NCBI RefSeq assembly: GCF_002920635.1 | Contig: NZ_PQSR01000017.1 | Coordinates: 1-64,000 of the forward strand | Length of the DNA stretch: 64,000 nt | Source of the DNA: Streptomyces sp. Ru72 | GTDB lineage: Bacteria > Actinomycetota > Actinomycetes > Streptomycetales > Streptomycetaceae | Reading direction: 5' to 3' | Shown: positions 24,536 through 32,891 of the stretch, piece after piece | Numbering within the stretch: the first letter of the stretch is position 1 | How the letters are laid out: every line of letters begins with the position of its first letter | Notes under the pieces: generated by a model | What the model saw: the letters and a program-made list of their open reading frames with translations, nothing else | Told to the model about the DNA's origin: nothing | The model's database searches: none | Position numbers and translations under genes: made by a program

Positions 24536-24899
24536 GAGTCTTTTCCCTGGTCTGTTCTCTCGGAGGGGGTTGGGGGTCGGTCGCGGGACGACCACCCGCC
24601 GGAGACGGTGCGGTTCCGCCGTCATCCGCTGCGTGCGCGGCACCGCGAGTCAGCGGCGTGCGCACACCGCCGAAATACGGAAGCCCGGAACAGGGAATAC
24701 CGACTGCCGAGGCCGTATAAAAGCAATCCCACCCCGTAGGGCGAATGTGATCCGTCGATGCGAAGCCGTCACCGGCCTCGTCCTCGACTCCGTCACCGTC
24801 CGCAGGGCGCCCTGAGGAGAATTCCATCCCGGGCGCGGCGTATCCAGGGATAAAACTGTCCTACCCTGCGGGCCGGCGGGCGGTGGCAGACTGTCGGGC
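24536..24899. other. divergent promoter region, adh / XRE regulator
   Basis: No gene. The part from 24660 to 24860 is less GC-rich than its surroundings and includes GTATAAAA near 24716, a plausible promoter core, but I cannot fix a -35/-10 pair or a repeated operator. Confidence 0.4.
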
Positions 24900-25775
24900 A
24901 TGGCCAGCAGTGCGCACCTGAACGAGCTGGGTGAATTCCTCAAGGCCCGCCGGGCCGAACTCGGCCCCCGTGCGGTCGGGCTGCCGGACACCGACGGGCG
25001 GCGGCGCGTGGCCGGCCTGCGCCGGGAAGAAGTGGCCGTGCTGGCCGCCATCAGCACCGACTACTACACCCGTCTGGAGCAGGGCCGCATCACCCCGTCC
25101 GCGTCCGTGCTGTCCGCGCTCGTCCGCGTGCTGCAGCTGAGCGACGACCAGCGGGACTACCTGTTCGAGCTGGCCGGGAGGGAGGTCGGCCGACCGCGGC
25201 GCAGGGCTTCGCAGAAGGTGCTGCCACAGTTGCTCACGGTGATGAACGAGCTCAGTGCGACCCCGGGGATGATCCTTGGCCGGTACCTGGACATCCTCGC
25301 GTGGAACCCGATGGCCGCGGCTTTGTTCGGCACCGATTTCACGAAGATCCCGGAGCGGCAGCGCAACTACATCCGGCAGCTCTTCACCGACCCGGCCATG
25401 AAGTCGCTGTACGCGGACTGGGAGAACTCCGCCCGCAACGCCGTGGCCGTACTGCGCCGACGGGCCGCCGCCCGTCCCGACGACCCGGGACTGGCCGCCC
25501 TCGTCGGCGAGCTGTCGGTGCAGGACGACCAGTTCCGCCAGTGGTGGGGAGGCCGCCAGGTGGCACCCCGCACCGGCGGCATCAAGGTGTTCGACCATCC
25601 GATCGCCGGCGAACTCACCCTCGACTGGGACGCCCTCACCTGTGAGGCCGACCCCGACCAGCAGCTCATCATCTGGATCGCCGAACCCGGTTCCCATTCC
25701 TACGAGGGGCTGCGCTTCCTCTCCTCCTGGGCGGGGGCCCGGCAGGAGCGGCCGGCGTCCGACACCATCAACTGA
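24900..25775 (+). CDS. XRE-family regulator with MmyB-like ligand-binding domain
   Basis: DNA-binding protein of 291 residues. The N-terminal helix-turn-helix (about 8-80) reads LGEFLKARRAELGP...RRVAGLRREEVAVLAAIS and YYTRLEQGR. The C-terminal MmyB-like domain (about 105-275) has the characteristic ILAWNPMAAALFG, LFTDPAMKSLYADWE and HPIAGELTLDWDAL segments. Such regulators are very common in streptomycetes and usually control the divergent oxidoreductase gene, here the zinc alcohol dehydrogenase; the ligand domain may bind a fatty acid-like molecule. ATG 24900 has no clear Shine-Dalgarno sequence. The 283 bases downstream hold no gene. Confidence 0.93.
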   Translation: MASSAHLNELGEFLKARRAELGPRAVGLPDTDGRRRVAGLRREEVAVLAAISTDYYTRLEQGRITPSASVLSALVRVLQLSDDQRDYLFELAGREVGRPRRRASQKVLPQLLTVMNELSATPGMILGRYLDILAWNPMAAALFGTDFTKIPERQRNYIRQLFTDPAMKSLYADWENSARNAVAVLRRRAAARPDDPGLAALVGELSVQDDQFRQWWGGRQVAPRTGGIKVFDHPIAGELTLDWDALTCEADPDQQLIIWIAEPGSHSYEGLRFLSSWAGARQERPASDTIN

Positions 25776-26058
25776 CGGCCGCGGATTTCTTCTGCAGGGG
25801 CTGCGCAAGGCCCGGGAACACCTGAAAAAACCGCATGGATTCCCGGTCCGAACGAAATTCCGTGCAGAGCGGCGTGCCACTCGGGGTGCCACCCGGCGAG
25901 GGGTGAATCCTTCCTGCCTTCGGCACCCGCATTCCGAGCAACGCTTCAAGGTGCGACTCGCACATTCCTTTTCGAGAAGCAATACCCCATGTCCTCCAGC
26001 CCCCGGCCCCGCCGTCGTCGCATTCCACTCGGGATACCGCCACGGCGTGCCCGCCCCT

Positions 26059-26652
26059 TCATCGAGGTTCTTCGTGCCGGATGCCGCGCAGCCGAACGAG
26101 TGTGGCGTCCAGGTCGGCCGGACGGGGCCGGTTGTGCGGCAGCTTGGCGAGCAGGGCCGCCATTCCGCAGGTGTCGGTCAGCGCTGACAGGACCAGGCCG
26201 CCGGCGATTGCGGCGGACAGCGACTGGAAGGCCGGGTGGACGACCAGGCCCAGCAGAAGGCCCAGCAGTACGACCGAACCGGCGGTGAACCGGACCTGGC
26301 GTTCCATGCTCCAGGTCGCCCTCGTGGCTCCCTCGGGGCGCTGAAGGTCATGGCCCTGGGCCGACCAGGCGGTCGTGCCACCGGCGAGGGTGGCGGCGGT
26401 GACGCCGCTCTCGGCGAGGATGCGGCAGGCGTTCTCCGAGCGGCTGCCGGAGGCGCAGACGGCGAGGATGTCGCCGTGCTCGGCGGCGGTTCGGATGTCG
26501 GACACGACCCGGTCGAGCTGGTCCAGCGGGATGTTGAGTGCGCCGGGCAGGTGGCCGCCCGCGTACTCGCCAGGGGTGCGGACGTCGATGACGGTCAGCT
26601 CGTGGAGGCGGGAGCGGGCCTGGCGGGGGTCGAGGGTGGTGGGGATGGTCAT
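26059..26652 (-). CDS. rhodanese / DUF2892 membrane protein (YgaP-like)
   Basis: 197 residues. The N-terminal rhodanese domain (about 8-105) has the active-site loop CASGSRS, whose cysteine would carry a persulfide. The C-terminal DUF2892 segment has two hydrophobic helices (GSVVLLGLLLGLVV and LSAAIAGGLVLSALTDTCGMA). The architecture equals Escherichia coli YgaP, a membrane sulfurtransferase. It is the last gene of the sulfide-detoxification group on this strand, 196 bases after the TauE/SafE gene, so it might have its own promoter, though none of the CstR-type operators seen at 29.4-29.6 kb occurs there. Confidence 0.9.
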   Translation of the reverse strand: MTIPTTLDPRQARSRLHELTVIDVRTPGEYAGGHLPGALNIPLDQLDRVVSDIRTAAEHGDILAVCASGSRSENACRILAESGVTAATLAGGTTAWSAQGHDLQRPEGATRATWSMERQVRFTAGSVVLLGLLLGLVVHPAFQSLSAAIAGGLVLSALTDTCGMAALLAKLPHNRPRPADLDATLVRLRGIRHEEPR

Positions 26653-26848
26653 GGGAGATGTCTTCCTGGTCGGTCGGCGTTGCCCGCAGTGGGCAGGCTG
26701 TGTACTTCACCGGACATGGACGTGAGTGATCGGGAGCGGGGACCGAGGGCCTGGGGGCCTGATGCGTTCCGGGGGCCGGCGCGGCGGACACGCTCCCGGT
26801 GGGGGCAGGACCGGGTCTCCGGTGGAGCCGGCCCTCTCGCTCGCACGC

Positions 26849-27592
26849 TCATGCGAGTACGTCGACGAGCATGGAGGCGGCCACCGCGAGCAGGACGCAG
26901 GCGAAGACCTTCTGCAATGTCTCGCCCTCGAGCTTCTTCGACAGGCGTTTGCCGTCCCAGGCCCCCAGGACCGCCGCCCCGGTGAAGGGCGTGATCAGGG
27001 CCCAGTCCAGGTGCAGTCCGGTACCGGCGCGGGCGACGAGGGCGGCCAGCGAGTTGATGGTGATCACCAGCAGGCTGGTACCCACGGCGGCGCGCATGGC
27101 CAGGCCGAGGACGCCCACCAGAGCGGGTACGGCGAGGAAGCCGCCGCCCACACCCAGGAACCCCGTCACCGCTCCCAGCCCGGCTCCGGCAGCGCCCGCC
27201 TTTCCCGGGCGGACCCGGCCGGAGGGCTCCCTGAGCCCTGGGCGCAGCATCCGCAGGGCCGCCAGGGCGGCCACGACGGCGAATGCCGCGGTGAGCATGG
27301 ACTGCGGCAGGTGGTCGGCGGCCGCCCCGGCGAGCATCGCGGGGGCGATGCCGGCGGCGGCGAACAGCAGCCCGGTACGCCAGGCCACGTTGCCGTCCCT
27401 GGCGTGCCCGGTCAGGGCCGCGGCCGAGGTGGAGGTGACGATGATCAGGCTCGCCGTGGTCGCTTCCGCCGGCGTGAAGCCGAGCAGGTAGATCAGGGCA
27501 GGCACCGCCAGAACACTGCCGCCACCACCGAGGCCGCCCAGGGCGAGGCCCACGACGGCACCTGCGAAGAGCGCGAGAACCAGGCCGGTCAT
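26849..27592 (-). CDS. TauE/SafE-family sulfite exporter
   Basis: Membrane protein of 247 residues from ATG 27592 (MTGLVLALFAGAVVG), about eight helices in two related halves. The glycine-rich family motifs LGGLGGGGSVLAVPALIYLLG and FLGVGGGFLAVPALVGVLG begin the halves. Members export sulfite, sulfoacetate or similar anions. Its start overlaps the rhodanese stop by ATGA, and the upstream genes make and handle persulfide and sulfite. It therefore probably removes sulfite formed by the dioxygenase, as in the staphylococcal cst operon. An upstream extension of the frame overlaps the rhodanese gene and is not membrane-like. Confidence 0.92.
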   Translation of the reverse strand: MTGLVLALFAGAVVGLALGGLGGGGSVLAVPALIYLLGFTPAEATTASLIIVTSTSAAALTGHARDGNVAWRTGLLFAAAGIAPAMLAGAAADHLPQSMLTAAFAVVAALAALRMLRPGLREPSGRVRPGKAGAAGAGLGAVTGFLGVGGGFLAVPALVGVLGLAMRAAVGTSLLVITINSLAALVARAGTGLHLDWALITPFTGAAVLGAWDGKRLSKKLEGETLQKVFACVLLAVAASMLVDVLA

Positions 27593-27954
27593 GCTATGGA
27601 GCCGCTGTTCCCGTGTTCGTCGACGACCGGATGCCCGGAGGCGGCCCACACCTGCATGCCGCCCTCGACGTCGACGGCGTCGGCGCCCCGCGCGGTCAGC
27701 AGGGCGACGGCCTGCTGCGAGCGACGACCGCTGCGGCACATCACCACCAGCGGCCGGCCCCGGGCCGGGGCCGGCAGCGCTGCCCCTGCGATCAGCCGGG
27801 ACAACGGAACGTGCAGGGCACCGGGCGCATGCCCCGCGTTCCACTCGGGCTGCTCCCGCACATCCAGCAGGACGGCCCGGGCATCGTCGCCGCCGGTGCA
27901 TCGCAGGGCCTCGTCGACAGTGACGCGGTCTTCACCACGCCGGAAAGCGGCCAT
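27589..27954 (-). CDS. single-domain rhodanese (sulfurtransferase)
   Basis: 121 residues from ATG 27954 (MAAFRRGEDRVTV), with GAGAGG upstream. One rhodanese fold: AVLLDVREQPEWNAGHAPGA, then the active loop CRSGRRS with the persulfide-carrying cysteine, and GGMQVWAASG at the end. It transfers sulfane sulfur between thiols, probably feeding or accepting from the persulfide dioxygenase encoded 42 bases upstream. It overlaps the TauE/SafE gene by four bases. An in-frame start five codons earlier is possible but less well placed. Confidence 0.9.
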   Translation of the reverse strand: MAAFRRGEDRVTVDEALRCTGGDDARAVLLDVREQPEWNAGHAPGALHVPLSRLIAGAALPAPARGRPLVVMCRSGRRSQQAVALLTARGADAVDVEGGMQVWAASGHPVVDEHGNSGSIA

Positions 27955-27996
27955 CACACAACCTCTCAAAAGCTCGTGGGGAAAGGGGTGCCCGGC

Positions 27997-29355
27997 TCAG
28001 CCGGTGACCAGGGTCAGTCCCGCCTCGGCGGCCGCGTCGAAGCCGTCGTCCACGGCCACCACGTCACGGCCCGCGGCATCGAGCAGCGAGGCCGCGATCC
28101 CGGCCCGCATGCCGCCGGCGCAGTGCACCCACACCGTGCCGGTCGGCACCTCACCCAACCGCTTGTGCAGTTGGTGAACCGGAATGTGCACGGAACCCTC
28201 GATGTACCCGGCGGCCCGTTCCGAGGCCCGTCGCACGTCGAGTACGACGACGCCGTCCGTGCCCCGCCCGGCCAGCCCGGCGAACGTGGATCGCGGGAAG
28301 GAGACAGGCCGGCTGCCCTCCGGCACCCACCGGTCGGGTGTGCCGGTGGCGGCGGCCGCTGGGCGGTCGATGCCGACGCGGACCAACTCGCGCTGAGCGG
28401 CCGCCAGTTGCTCCGGGGACTCGGCCAGCAGCGTGACCGGCTTGCCCCACGGGATCAACCAGGCCAGGTACGTGGCGATGTTGCCGTCCGCCTCGAAGTT
28501 GAACGAGCCGGCGACATGTCCGGCGGCGAACGCGATGCGGCTGCGCAGATCGACCACCCACTCACCGGCCGACAGCCGGGAGGCGATCTCCTCGGCGTCC
28601 GCGAGGGCCGGTGGGGTCAGGTCCACCGGGGCAGGCCCGGCGGCGTTGGCCGGCCCCATGTGCGTGTAGTAGGCGGGGACGTCGTCGAGTTCGGCCAGCA
28701 GGCGGGTGACGAAGGAGTCCACGTCCGTGGTGAGCGCCGCGTTCACGGCCTTCTCCTCACCGATCGTGGTCGCGTCTCCCTCGCTCTGCGCCGAGGAGCA
28801 GAAGCTGCCGAAGCCGTGTGTGGGCAGCACGGGCGTCTCGTCCGGCAGCTCGGCCGCCAGGCGGTGCGCCGAGGCGTGCTGGGCGCGCGCCAGTTGCTCG
28901 GTCAGACGGGGTTCGACCAGGTCCGGCCGGCCCACGGTGCCGATCAGCAGGGAGCCGCCGGTGAACGCGGCTGCCGGCCGGCCGTTCTCCTCGAGCACGT
29001 AGGCGGTGTGGTGCGGCGTGTGCCCGGGGGTGGCGATCGCTCGCAACGTGAGCCCGGTGTCGATGTCCGTGACGTCGCCGTCGGCCACCGGCACGTGGGC
29101 GAACGCCACGTGCGCTCCCGCCGGTACGAGGTAGGCGGCACCCGTCACCCGGGCCAGCTCGGGACCGCCGGTGACGTAGTCGTTGTGGACGTGGGTCTCC
29201 ACCACGTGTGATATCCGCACTCCGCGCCGGGCGGCGGCCGTCACAACCTGGTCGATGTCCCGCGGGGGGTCCACCGCCACGGCTGTGTGCCTGCCGCCGA
29301 CCAGGTAGCTGCGGTTGCCCAGCCCCTTCAGCTCGATGGTGTCGATGAAGAACAT
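27997..29355 (-). CDS. persulfide dioxygenase-type MBL-fold protein with two rhodanese domains
   Basis: 452 residues. The N-terminal metallo-beta-lactamase domain (about 1-240) has THVHNDYVTGG in place of the usual HxHxDH, the TPGHTPHHT histidine, and LPTHGFGSFC, as in ETHE1/CstB-type non-heme iron persulfide dioxygenases. Two rhodanese domains follow. The first (about 255-345) has no active cysteine (TLLAESPEQ). The second (about 365-450) has CAGGMRAG and may be active. The whole layout equals staphylococcal CstB, which oxidises persulfide to sulfite/thiosulfate. It is the first gene of the minus-strand operon, with a CstR-type palindrome 22 bases before its start. Confidence 0.92.
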   Translation of the reverse strand: MFFIDTIELKGLGNRSYLVGGRHTAVAVDPPRDIDQVVTAAARRGVRISHVVETHVHNDYVTGGPELARVTGAAYLVPAGAHVAFAHVPVADGDVTDIDTGLTLRAIATPGHTPHHTAYVLEENGRPAAAFTGGSLLIGTVGRPDLVEPRLTEQLARAQHASAHRLAAELPDETPVLPTHGFGSFCSSAQSEGDATTIGEEKAVNAALTTDVDSFVTRLLAELDDVPAYYTHMGPANAAGPAPVDLTPPALADAEEIASRLSAGEWVVDLRSRIAFAAGHVAGSFNFEADGNIATYLAWLIPWGKPVTLLAESPEQLAAAQRELVRVGIDRPAAAATGTPDRWVPEGSRPVSFPRSTFAGLAGRGTDGVVVLDVRRASERAAGYIEGSVHIPVHQLHKRLGEVPTGTVWVHCAGGMRAGIAASLLDAAGRDVVAVDDGFDAAAEAGLTLVTG

Positions 29356-29377
29356 CGGGTACTCCCTTCCTGAAAAT

Positions 29378-29391
29378 TACCCCCGGGGGTA
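29378..29391. promoter_or_regulatory. CstR/CsoR-type operator 1
   Basis: TACCCCCGGGGGTA, a perfect 14-base palindrome immediately upstream of the ribosome site of the dioxygenase gene. C-run/G-run inverted repeats of this shape are the targets of the CsoR/CstR/RcnR family. Confidence 0.75.
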
Positions 29392-29409
29392 TGCGGGTCA
29401 CCGTACACG

Positions 29410-29425
29410 ATACCCCGGGGGGTAT
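29410..29425. promoter_or_regulatory. CstR/CsoR-type operator 2
   Basis: ATACCCCGGGGGGTAT, 14 of 16 bases symmetric, 32 bases from operator 1 (about three helical turns), also in the dioxygenase promoter. Confidence 0.7.
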
Positions 29426-29481
29426 GCGAGGAAGGTATGAGGAGTCGGTCGCCGACGCCGATCGGCTCGGCGCTGTCGTGA

Positions 29482-29916
<435 letters not shown>

Positions 29917-30389
29917 GCCGGCTCCATGCGCCGACTCGGTCCTGCCGCGCAGGCGCCGGTCCGGTCGACCGGCACACTTCCGGGCCGGGAGGCACCAGGT
30001 ACCCGACGGTTTCCCGCTCGGGCCGGCGAGACGGTCGGGCAGAACACGGGGCACGCCGCGGCCCCCTACGCCCGCGCCGATGCCGACGCAGGTGAGGCGC
30101 AGAGCGCGGCGGCTCGGCCCGCCGTACCCGGTCATGTCGCAGATCTCGATGAGGACGCCGTCCTCGGGGAGGCCCCGGCCGACGGCACCGGGTGGTGAGC
30201 GTCAACCGTCCGGGGCGTGAGCGGGCGAGCTCGTCGTGGGGCCCGTACGGTGAACAGGGCGCGGCCGGCGCACGAACGGCACTGTCCGCGCCGGCCGGGA
30301 GGCGGGCGCGGACAGCACTGTGTCACAGACGACCGGTCGGACGACCGGTCACCAGGTGTCCCGGGCCCCCCGTCCGCCCCGCCGCGTGG
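29917..30389. other. intergenic region, no gene seen
   Basis: Between the stops of the convergent cstR-like and sortase genes. Several short frames are open on both strands but are arginine/proline-rich with no family resemblance. The only structure is a hairpin at 30282-30315. Confidence 0.5.
30282..30315 (-). terminator. hairpin downstream of the sortase gene
   Basis: CTGTCCGCGCC (30282-30292) and GGCGCGGACAG (30305-30315) form a perfect 11-bp stem with a 12-base loop, 75 bases beyond the sortase stop. No T-run. Confidence 0.5.
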
Positions 30390-31166
30390 TCATGCCACGG
30401 GGCGCTTGACCGACGCGAGATGGGCGAACACCACCACGTTGGCCTCGTAGTCGTGCGCGCTGCGGTTGTAGTCGCCGCCGCAGGTGATCAGCCGGAGCTG
30501 AGGGGTCGGGGCGTCGGCGTACACCCGGTTGTCCGGGAAGCCGGCCTTGCTGAAGGTCTCGACCGAGTCGACCTTGAACCTGGCGACGGTGCCGTCCGCG
30601 CGGGTGATGTCCACCTTGCTGCCCGGTTTGAGGGTGCGCAGCAGTACGAACACCGCCGGGCCGGTCTTGGTGTCCACATGCCCCACCACGATCGACGTGC
30701 CCCGCTCGCCCGGCGAGGCGCCGCCCCGGTACCAGCCCACCAGGTTGGTGTTGTTCCCGGGCGGCGGGTTCAAGTGCCCTGAGGCCCCCAGGGTGAGTTC
30801 CGTGAACGGCGCGTCCACCCCGATCTGCGGAATCTCGATCCGCTTCGGCGCCGACCGCGGCAGCCCCTGCTTCTGAGGACTCGCCGTCGCGTCCTGCCCC
30901 GGAACCACCGGGGTGACGGCCGCCGGCGGGGCGGCGTCCACGGGCGGAGCGGCGTCCACGGGAGGGTCCAGATTCGCGGGTGAGACGGCGACCGCGGGCG
31001 GAGCCGCCGGCTTGGGGTCCGCGGGGGTGCCGGTCAGTGAGTTGTGGATGAGCAGAACGCCCAGCCCCACGGCCGCGGCCGGCCACAGCAGTGCTCGGCC
31101 GGCGGTACGGCGGGGCGCGGGTCCGCTGCGCGTCCGATCCGGTGGGGTGGGCTGCGAGGGGGCCAT
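30390..31166 (-). CDS. class F sortase
   Basis: Membrane-anchored cysteine transpeptidase, 258 residues from ATG 31166 (MAPSQPTPPDRT), with GAAGAGG nine bases upstream. An N-terminal hydrophobic helix (ALLWPAAAVGLGVLLIHNSL) anchors it. A proline/alanine linker with a repeat (PPVDAAPPVDAAPP) spans the outside. The beta-barrel catalytic domain (about 120-258) has the histidine in IVVGHVDT, the cysteine in LITCGG and the arginine in YNRSAHD. It lies 145 bases downstream of a secreted repetitive protein on the same strand that could be its substrate. Class F enzymes of actinobacteria have few proven substrates. Confidence 0.92.
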   Translation of the reverse strand: MAPSQPTPPDRTRSGPAPRRTAGRALLWPAAAVGLGVLLIHNSLTGTPADPKPAAPPAVAVSPANLDPPVDAAPPVDAAPPAAVTPVVPGQDATASPQKQGLPRSAPKRIEIPQIGVDAPFTELTLGASGHLNPPPGNNTNLVGWYRGGASPGERGTSIVVGHVDTKTGPAVFVLLRTLKPGSKVDITRADGTVARFKVDSVETFSKAGFPDNRVYADAPTPQLRLITCGGDYNRSAHDYEANVVVFAHLASVKRPVA

Positions 31167-31311
31167 CGGACAATGCCTCTTCATCGACGGGGGCGAGGGT
31201 CTGACTTCAGGGGCCGGCAGCGGCCGGCACAAGCGCCGCAGCCGCGGACGCCGTCACCCCTTCCAGGGCGACAGCGGCCGCGACCGCGCTGCAATCGGCG
31301 AGGGCCGCCGA

Positions 31312-32043
31312 TCAGGCACCGGCGACACTCGACGCGCCCCGGCGCCGCAGCATGTACGCCCCCGCGCCGAGGCCGCCGAGGAGCAGCACCGAGCCCGCGG
31401 CCAGGCCGCTGCCGGACTCCGCCAGCCCGCCGCCGCCGGCCTTCACCCCACCGCGGGGCTTGTTCGACGAGCGCTCCTCGCGCCCGCTCGCGCCCTCCTC
31501 CTCGTCGCCCCTCGACCGCGAGCCGCCATGGGCGTGCTCGCCACCCTGCTCGTCGTCCTGCGAGAACTGCTCGTCCTCGCCCGACCAGCCGCCTTCCTCC
31601 TGCTTGGCCAGGGCCAGGGCACCGCCACCGGCCTTCACCCCACCGCGCGGCTTGTCCTTCGAACGGCCGTGCTCCTTGTGCTTCGACTCCCCACCCTTGT
31701 CGTTGTCGCCCTCCTCGCCCTTTTCCTCGCCCCTGTACTCCTCGCCCTTGGACTCCTCGCCCTTGGACTCCTCGCCCTTCTCCTCGCCCCTGTACTCCTC
31801 GCTCTTGCCGCCGTGCTCCTCGTCCTGGGATTCCTCGCCTCTGCCGCCGTGCTCCTCGTCCTGGGATCCCTCGCTGTGGTGGCCGTGCTCCTTGCCCTTG
31901 TGGCCGCCGTGCTCCTCGCCGCCGTAGGAACCGCCGTCCGCGGCCCGAAGCTCGGGCACCGACACGGCGTACGCGGCGGGAGCGGAGAACACGACGGCAG
32001 CGGCGATCGCCGCGGAGGCGAACATGGTCCGGGTCGCTCGCAT
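31312..32043 (-). CDS. secreted, charged repeat protein; possible sortase substrate
   Basis: 243 residues from ATG 32043 (MRATRTMFASAAIAA). It has a signal peptide ending near AAYAVS, then a long Glu/Gly/Lys/His-rich stalk built of short units (GEEYRGEEKGEE, SKGEESKGEE, QDEEHGG). Two copies of KPRGGVKAGGG (about residues 123-133 and 197-207) follow. The C-terminus is LAESGSG, a hydrophobic helix (LAAGSVLLLGGLGAGAYML), then RRR, i.e. a cell-wall sorting signal with an LAxSG-like motif. It precedes the class F sortase gene on the same strand. The stalk would be extended and strongly charged. No enzyme domain is present. AAAGGA about ten bases upstream supports this start. Confidence 0.85.
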   Translation of the reverse strand: MRATRTMFASAAIAAAVVFSAPAAYAVSVPELRAADGGSYGGEEHGGHKGKEHGHHSEGSQDEEHGGRGEESQDEEHGGKSEEYRGEEKGEESKGEESKGEEYRGEEKGEEGDNDKGGESKHKEHGRSKDKPRGGVKAGGGALALAKQEEGGWSGEDEQFSQDDEQGGEHAHGGSRSRGDEEEGASGREERSSNKPRGGVKAGGGGLAESGSGLAAGSVLLLGGLGAGAYMLRRRGASSVAGA

Positions 32044-32891
32044 GAGAGGTAGTCCTTTCATCGCCACCACGAAGGCCGACACCACGCCGGCACGGGAAAT
32101 CGCAGCGGTGACGTGATCACCTTCAACCCGAGGACTGCCTCTCACCACCGCAGAACACGGCAACCGAGCGAGCTCGTACTCCCTCCGGGTGCCTGCGGGC
32201 CGAAAAGTAACCCGGTCGGCAGCACACCCGTCAGTACTAGTCCGACCACGAATGGACGCGGGGCGAGCGCGCGTCCGGACATCGATGTGCCGCACTCGGC
32301 GCCGCGATGACGCGGCATCAGGTCTCCGCGCCACCGGCGGTCGGCCACTTCCTGCACGTAGGCATGTTCGACGGATGTTCAACTTGACTGAGACTCGGGC
32401 CACTTGGTTTCAAGAGTCGGGCATCGTGCGACTCACCGTCAGGATCCTCGGATCGCCGGTTTCGGGGAGATGGCGCCGATCGGGTCGCTTCGGATCTCCG
32501 AGCGGCGATGTCGAGGGGCGGGTCCCTGGGACGATCCGCCCATACGGGGCGAGCCGCGCTCCGGGCCGGGCGGGCGCCGGCGACCGGCCCGAGGCGGATG
32601 CCTGCGACCGGTCCGAGGCGGATGCCGACGACCGGTCCGAGGCGGACGCCGTGACCACCGAGAGGTCCTCGGAGCGGGGCCGGAGGGGTGCGCATCGTGA
32701 TGACGCGCATGCCCCTGGTCTGCCCGCGACGGGCCCGTGTCCCCGGTCCGCCTGCCGGGGGCCCGCATGGCGCCGCCCGGGTGACGGTCTTCCTCGCTTG
32801 CTTTGTCTCTTGCGCAATCCGGGAACTGATGGGCGTCCGGATGCGTCGATCATGGTGGACGCGGACGACGACATGGCCGTGGAGGACGTCG
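32044..32891. other. 848-base intergenic region with a tandem repeat
   Basis: Divergent spacer between the repeat protein (minus) and the TerD gene (plus). No convincing gene: frames open here lack family sequence and start signals. It contains a 3 x 24-bp tandem repeat at 32580-32651. A TTGACT at 32384-32389 resembles a -35 box but has no good -10 partner. Confidence 0.5.
32580..32651. repeat. three tandem 24-bp repeats
   Basis: Unit roughly GCGACCGGTCCGAGGCGGAT plus GCCN, three copies (32580-32603, 32604-32627, 32628-32651) differing at only a few bases. In one plus-strand frame they would spell DRSEADAD-type acidic octapeptides, but no start or domain supports translation. Confidence 0.8.

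Noticed and set aside
25776..26058. Small gene between the XRE regulator and the rhodanese gene
   Set aside because: Short frames lack start signals and family features; the region reads as an ordinary intergenic spacer.
32580..32651. Tandem repeats as a CRISPR array
   Set aside because: Units are directly abutting with no spacers, only three copies, and no cas genes are present.
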